Under the pieces are notes generated by a model, which worked only from the letters and a program-made list of their open reading frames with translations, had not been told where the DNA came from and made no database searches. A program made the position numbers and the translations under genes. This document shows positions 63,667-64,000 of a stretch of DNA of 64,000 nucleotides, one piece after another; position 1 is the stretch's first letter, and every line of letters starts with the position of its first letter. Where the stretch lies: the NCBI RefSeq assembly GCF_030068545.1, contig NZ_JASJOR010000010.1:124001-188000 (forward strand), read 5' to 3'. This DNA is from Xanthocytophaga flava. GTDB taxonomy: Bacteria; Bacteroidota; Bacteroidia; Cytophagales; 172606-1.

Positions 63667-64000
63667 TTACAACTCTTTTAACTCTGCTACCACAAATGTA
63701 CTTCCTCCTATAAAGATCACGTCATTAGTGGATGCTCTGCGTCTGGCCTCTGCCAATGCATCGTTTACATCAGGGATCACTATACCTTTTAACTCATGCA
63801 TTTCCCCTTTTTGAGCCAGAAGTTCTGCATCCATAGCTCTTGGCAAATGAGCCTGACAGAAATAATAGAATGCATCCTGAGGCAATAGCTTCAATACTTT
63901 TTCAGGATCTTTGTCATTGACAACTCCCATCACAATATGTAATTTCTCATAAGAAAGTCGTTTCAGTTGTTCTACAATGAAACGGATACCTCCTTCATTA
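63667..64000 (-). CDS. folC: Folylpolyglutamate/dihydrofolate synthase, C-terminal part (cut by window edge)
   Basis: The last 111 codons; the rest lies beyond the right edge. The translation begins NEGGIRFIVEQLKRL, then LHIVMGVVNDKDPEKVL and QDAFYYFCQAHLPRAMDA, and ends VIFIGGSTFVVAELKEL. These are the C-terminal Mur-ligase-like domain marks of FolC (the mature domain opens just after the conserved DxxHN-type segment). The enzyme adds glutamate to dihydropteroate and folates. The ATP site is in the missing part. Confidence 0.88.
   Translation of the reverse strand, partial: NEGGIRFIVEQLKRLSYEKLHIVMGVVNDKDPEKVLKLLPQDAFYYFCQAHLPRAMDAELLAQKGEMHELKGIVIPDVNDALAEARRRASTNDVIFIGGSTFVVAELKEL

Overview
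The window looks like chromosome of a Bacteroidota bacterium, probably an aerobic Cytophagales-type glycan degrader. Evidence: two SusC/SusD loci, each with its own ECF sigma factor and FecR-type anti-sigma factor; STN-domain TonB-dependent receptors; many lipoproteins; Bacteroidota-type promoters (TTTG, about 20 nt, TAnnTTTG); weak Shine-Dalgarno sequences; and families typical of the phylum (DUF4920, TIGR02757, DUF2891, DUF4136, CRTAC1/FG-GAP proteins). I saw no rRNA, tRNA, CRISPR array, insertion sequence or prophage. Both edges cut genes: susD at the left, folC at the right.

Layout. 1-8.4 kb: first Sus-type locus (partial susD, susC, fecR, a divergent sigma factor, a GH43-like beta-propeller enzyme and a GH88 unsaturated glucuronyl hydrolase), which suggests uronic-acid-containing glycans. 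8.7-26.4 kb: mostly housekeeping genes. These are argS with an unusual inserted segment, a DMT exporter, glutathione peroxidase, menA, an MBOAT/SGNH O-acylation pair, hisF-hisIE, a histidine phosphatase, a menI-like thioesterase, two hydrolases, a TPR protein, glnS, TIGR02757 and DUF4920. 26.5-34.2 kb: a TlpA-type thioredoxin, then a complete efflux operon (TetR repressor, TolC-like protein, HlyD-like protein, two ABC ATPases, two ABC-2 permeases). Two palindromic sites there look like the TetR operators. 34.6-40.8 kb: mixed metabolic genes, including a shortened GH2/LacZ-like protein that lacks its catalytic residues. 41-44.4 kb: a small AT-rich accessory island of unrecognised genes with an intergenic GTGTAAC-motif cluster, a 38-residue exported peptide ORF and a possible gene remnant.

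44.5-59.9 kb: second Sus-type locus, all on the minus strand: sigma, fecR, susC, susD, a large FG-GAP/ASPIC lipoprotein, a 1137-residue lipoprotein joining ThuA, glucose/sorbosone-dehydrogenase-like, PKD, cytochrome c and CBM6-like domains, and a DUF1080 (3-keto-disaccharide hydrolase family) protein. It has no classical glycoside hydrolase, which suggests an oxidative, 3-keto-sugar type of saccharide use. 60.1-64 kb: a RhlE-type RNA helicase with a long structured leader, DUF2891, trmB and partial folC.

The strongest unexplained signals are a diverged repeat family of about 90 bp shared by three intergenic regions (near 5.8, 31.1 and 41.4 kb), the paired TetR operators, the complementary degenerate sites in the two ABC ATPases, the internal duplication in the ArgS insert, and the hydrolase-free oxidative Sus locus.
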